Origin: Leptofilum sp050292445
Lineage (GTDB): Bacteria; Chloroflexota; Anaerolineae; Promineifilales; Promineifilaceae
NCBI GenBank assembly: GCA_050292445.1
Contig: JBNKLQ010000307.1
Location: 1 to 6,684, forward strand
Direction of reading: 5' to 3'
DNA length: 6,684 nucleotides
Part shown: positions 5,306-6,684 of the stretch, in pieces
Layout of the letters: each line of letters starts with the position of its first letter
Numbering within the stretch: the stretch's first letter is position 1
Position numbers and translations under genes: made by a program
Notes under the pieces: model-generated
Seen by the model: only the letters and a program-made list of their open reading frames with translations
Told to the model about the DNA's origin: nothing
The model's database searches: none

Positions 5306-6180
5306 TATTTCTCTGGGCAGCGTTGTTCGATGACGGTCACACCGTCATTAGTAAGGCTGAGGCGAATGTGATGGTGGACAGTACGGCCGTTCACCTCAAA
5401 TATCCTCGGCACGCGGGCGGCATTCACGTAATAGATGCCGTCTCGCTCCAGATGCCAGGGACGCTGTCCGCCTCCTTTGACATGATGGTGCATGTGCCCG
5501 GCCACCACAGCCAGCACCGTTTTCCCCTGCTGTTGGGCAAAATCAACTGCTTCACGCAAATCGGAATCACCAAAGTCACCTGCTTCGGGCCAAAAATCAT
5601 TGCCCCACATGGCATCTCGGCTGCTACCCAACCCTGTGGGACCATTGTGCGCCAAAAAGATAAGCCGCTGGCTAGGCGTCTCATCGACGAGTTGGCAAAG
5701 CCGTGCCGCCGATTCAGTCATCGTGCTAATGCCAAACTGGCGCTGGAGTTGGGGCTGACAGTGCAGCACAGAACCGCCCATGGCAAACGGCCGTGCCACA
5801 ATCACCGCCACATCGTCACAGCCCGGCACCGGATGCGCCGAGTAACCGCCCACCTGCACCGGACCCAGCGCACCCTGCCACTGCCGCAGGCGACGAGGCT
5901 GTCCCCAGGCCAGCCAGCGGCGCAATCGCGGCCACTGCTTAATTTCAGCCAAAAGCTGCGGCGCAGTGAGCGTGTCATGGTTGCCGGGAATAATAAGGGC
6001 GGGTTTTTGCAGCCGGGCCATCTGCCGGGCTACGGCCAGCCCTTCATGATGCCAATAGTTGGCCAGATCGCCGGTGAACAACAGCAAATCATAATCAGAT
6101 TGGTTGAACTGGGTAACGTCGTGCTGATTGAACTGGCAGTGAACGTCGCCGATGAGGGCAATATGGATGGGCTTGTGCAT
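5305..6180 (-). CDS. Calcineurin-like metallophosphoesterase, TIGR04168-type
   Basis: This 291-residue protein has the full metallophosphoesterase signature: GDVH (11-14), GD (37-38), GNHD (66-69), AHNG (177-180) and GHMHHH (228-233). These residues coordinate two divalent metal ions. The blocks AHNGPTGLGS (177-186), GDFGDSDLREA (201-211) and YYVNAARVPRIF (250-261) are characteristic of the TIGR04168 group known from cyanobacteria and plants. The physiological substrate of that group is not established, to my knowledge. There is no signal peptide, so it is probably cytoplasmic. ATG at 6180 begins one turn before the first strand and GDVH motif; no good Shine-Dalgarno is visible. The redoxin-like gene upstream on the same strand ends 122 nt away, with an inverted repeat between. 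An AT-rich stretch (about 6206-6227) between the repeat and the start could hold its own promoter. Its 3' end is convergent with the oxidoreductase, touching the 5250-5305 repeat. Confidence 0.93.
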   Translation of the reverse strand: MHKPIHIALIGDVHCQFNQHDVTQFNQSDYDLLLFTGDLANYWHHEGLAVARQMARLQKPALIIPGNHDTLTAPQLLAEIKQWPRLRRWLAWGQPRRLRQWQGALGPVQVGGYSAHPVPGCDDVAVIVARPFAMGGSVLHCQPQLQRQFGISTMTESAARLCQLVDETPSQRLIFLAHNGPTGLGSSRDAMWGNDFWPEAGDFGDSDLREAVDFAQQQGKTVLAVVAGHMHHHVKGGGQRPWHLERDGIYYVNAARVPRIFEVNGRTVHHHIRLSLTNDGVTVIEQRCPEK

Positions 6181-6227
6181 GAGGCGTAATTATGGCACAA
6201 GTTCTATTAAATAGTGGAATTTTTTTC

Positions 6228-6303
6228 ACGCAAAGGCCGCAAAGGATTGAAAGATGCAAAGTTTTTCTTTCTTTCATCCCTTTGTCTCTTTGCGCCTTTG
6301 CGT
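6228..6303. repeat. Bulged inverted repeat of GCAAAGG-type between redoxin and metallophosphoesterase genes
   Basis: ACGCAAAGG (6228-6236) pairs with CCTTTGCGT (6295-6303), and CGCAAAG (6238-6244) with CTTTGCG (6288-6294), leaving C6237 bulged. Inside, GAAAG (6249-6253) can pair with CTTTC (6271-6275). The CTTTGCGCCTTTGCGT wording is typical of dispersed intergenic repeats in several bacterial phyla. On the minus strand, the direction of both flanking genes, the stem is followed by A's rather than U's, so it does not look like an intrinsic terminator for the redoxin gene. Confidence 0.75.
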
Positions 6304-6684
6304 CAAAGTTTTTTCTGAACGGCTTGCAGCAGTTGGTCGATGGACGGCCGATCGACCGGATCGCGGCTGGGGTGGGCCAGAAGGAGACGGCCGTTCCCCC
6401 CCACCACAAAATCCCCGCCCAATTGGTGCGTATCGCCCCGATTGCCCAGCGTTTGCCGCCCTTGCAGCCTGGCTTTGGCATAATAAAGCAGACTCCGAGG
6501 ACTCCAGGCCCGCAGGGCAGAATGCTTCAGTCCATAAGCATGGTAGGCTGCCAATTCCTGATCAATCAAGAAAGGAAAAGGGGATTGGGTTTCTTGCAGC
6601 CAAACCTTGGACCAATACGCCGTGCCAAAAGAAATGGTGGCGATTTGCACATTGGCTGCCTGGAACTGTTCGTGATGGGCCACA
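6303..6684 (-). CDS. Peroxiredoxin-like (AhpC/TSA_2-type) protein, N-terminus missing
   Basis: About 127 C-terminal codons are visible and the frame is open at the right edge. The GTG at 6683 should be read as an internal Val (VAHHEQFQAANVQIATISFG), not as the start. The order of elements fits the thioredoxin-fold AhpC/TSA_2 (PF13911) family: strand VQIATISFG, helix, PFPFLIDQE, YHAYGLK, then a variable helix (RAWSPRSLLYYAKARLQGRQ), LGGDFVVGGNGRLLLAHPSR and RPSIDQLLQAV at the end. The expected redox-active Cys motif (CxxC or a single Cys before the conserved helix) would lie in the missing 40-60 residues, so peroxidase activity cannot be confirmed. The stop codon (6305-6303) overlaps the last base of the 6228-6303 inverted repeat. 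It precedes the metallophosphoesterase on the same strand, but a joint operon is doubtful because of the repeat-filled 122-nt gap. Confidence 0.85.
   Translation of the reverse strand, partial: VAHHEQFQAANVQIATISFGTAYWSKVWLQETQSPFPFLIDQELAAYHAYGLKHSALRAWSPRSLLYYAKARLQGRQTLGNRGDTHQLGGDFVVGGNGRLLLAHPSRDPVDRPSIDQLLQAVQKKL

Larger units (their letters stand above)
108..6394. repeat. Dispersed palindromic octamer ACGGCCGT, 12 exact copies
   Basis: Exact copies start at 108, 943, 1801, 2041, 2388, 3803, 3840, 4675, 5140, 5383, 5787 and 6387. About 0.13 would be expected by chance at this composition. All 12 lie inside coding regions, in eight of nine genes (absent from DUF4386). They are read in different phases: as Thr-Ala-Val (108, 1801, 2041, 2388, 3840), Asn/Asp/His-Gly-Arg (943, 3803, 4675, 5140, 5383, 6387) and Ala-Arg-Pro (5787). 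The span given is the range of copies, not a continuous element. Confidence 0.93.

Noticed and set aside
5323..6189. Long open frame on the plus strand opposite the metallophosphoesterase (288 codons)
   Set aside because: The minus strand carries every metallophosphoesterase motif in order. The plus-strand translation has no domain, and no ribosome binding site was seen; it is a shadow frame despite its length.
6221..6315. Hairpin plus T runs as an intrinsic terminator
   Set aside because: The T runs (6220-6226 and 6309-6315) would serve only plus-strand transcripts, but both flanking genes are on the minus strand, where the stem is followed by A's.

Overview
The window looks like chromosomal DNA of a free-living bacterium at roughly 50-55% G+C. 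I infer a Chloroflexota member, most likely Anaerolineae-like. The basis is a DUF4386 membrane protein, a lipoprotein with a Thr/Pro-rich linker, a Gly/Trp/His-rich small membrane protein, a TIGR04168-type metallophosphoesterase, and a mixture of dispersed intergenic palindromes. No rRNA, tRNA, CRISPR array, transposase or phage gene is visible. The taxonomic guess is not proven by anything in the window.

Layout. Positions 1-2267 hold four minus-strand genes that look like one transcription unit. Read in transcription order (right to left) they are: an isoprenylcysteine-methyltransferase-like membrane protein (2267-1785), a DUF4386 membrane protein (1764-1087), an OmpR/PhoB-type response regulator (1050-358), and a membrane-anchored protein that starts inside the regulator's stop codon and runs off the left edge (361-1). 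This last protein shows a rhodanese-like segment where a sensor kinase would be expected. A 48-bp divergent gap carrying a perfect GTGCGCGCAC palindrome separates this unit from a plus-strand lipoprotein alpha/beta hydrolase (2316-3491). Then come a convergent His-rich two-TM protein (4000-3524), a divergent Gfo/Idh/MocA oxidoreductase (4257-5243), a convergent metallophosphoesterase (6180-5305), and the C-terminal part of a peroxiredoxin-like protein cut by the right edge (6684-6303).

Two layers of structure lie on top of the genes. First, the palindromic octamer ACGGCCGT occurs 12 times, about 90 times more than chance, on both sides of the window, in almost every gene and in all reading phases. 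This resembles the HIP1 octamer of cyanobacteria. Second, nearly every intergenic gap from 3492 onward holds a different inverted repeat (3494-3510, 4015-4047, 4179-4233, 5250-5305, 6228-6303). None has a convincing U-tract, so they look like REP/MITE-type elements more than ordinary terminators. Two of them sit immediately upstream of the ribosome binding sites of divergent genes.

The genes do not form an obvious single pathway. The left unit is a signalling and membrane cluster, and the rest are individually transcribed housekeeping or accessory functions. I see no defence system or other large new system. The octamer and the signalling operon with a rhodanese-like partner are the items most worth following.
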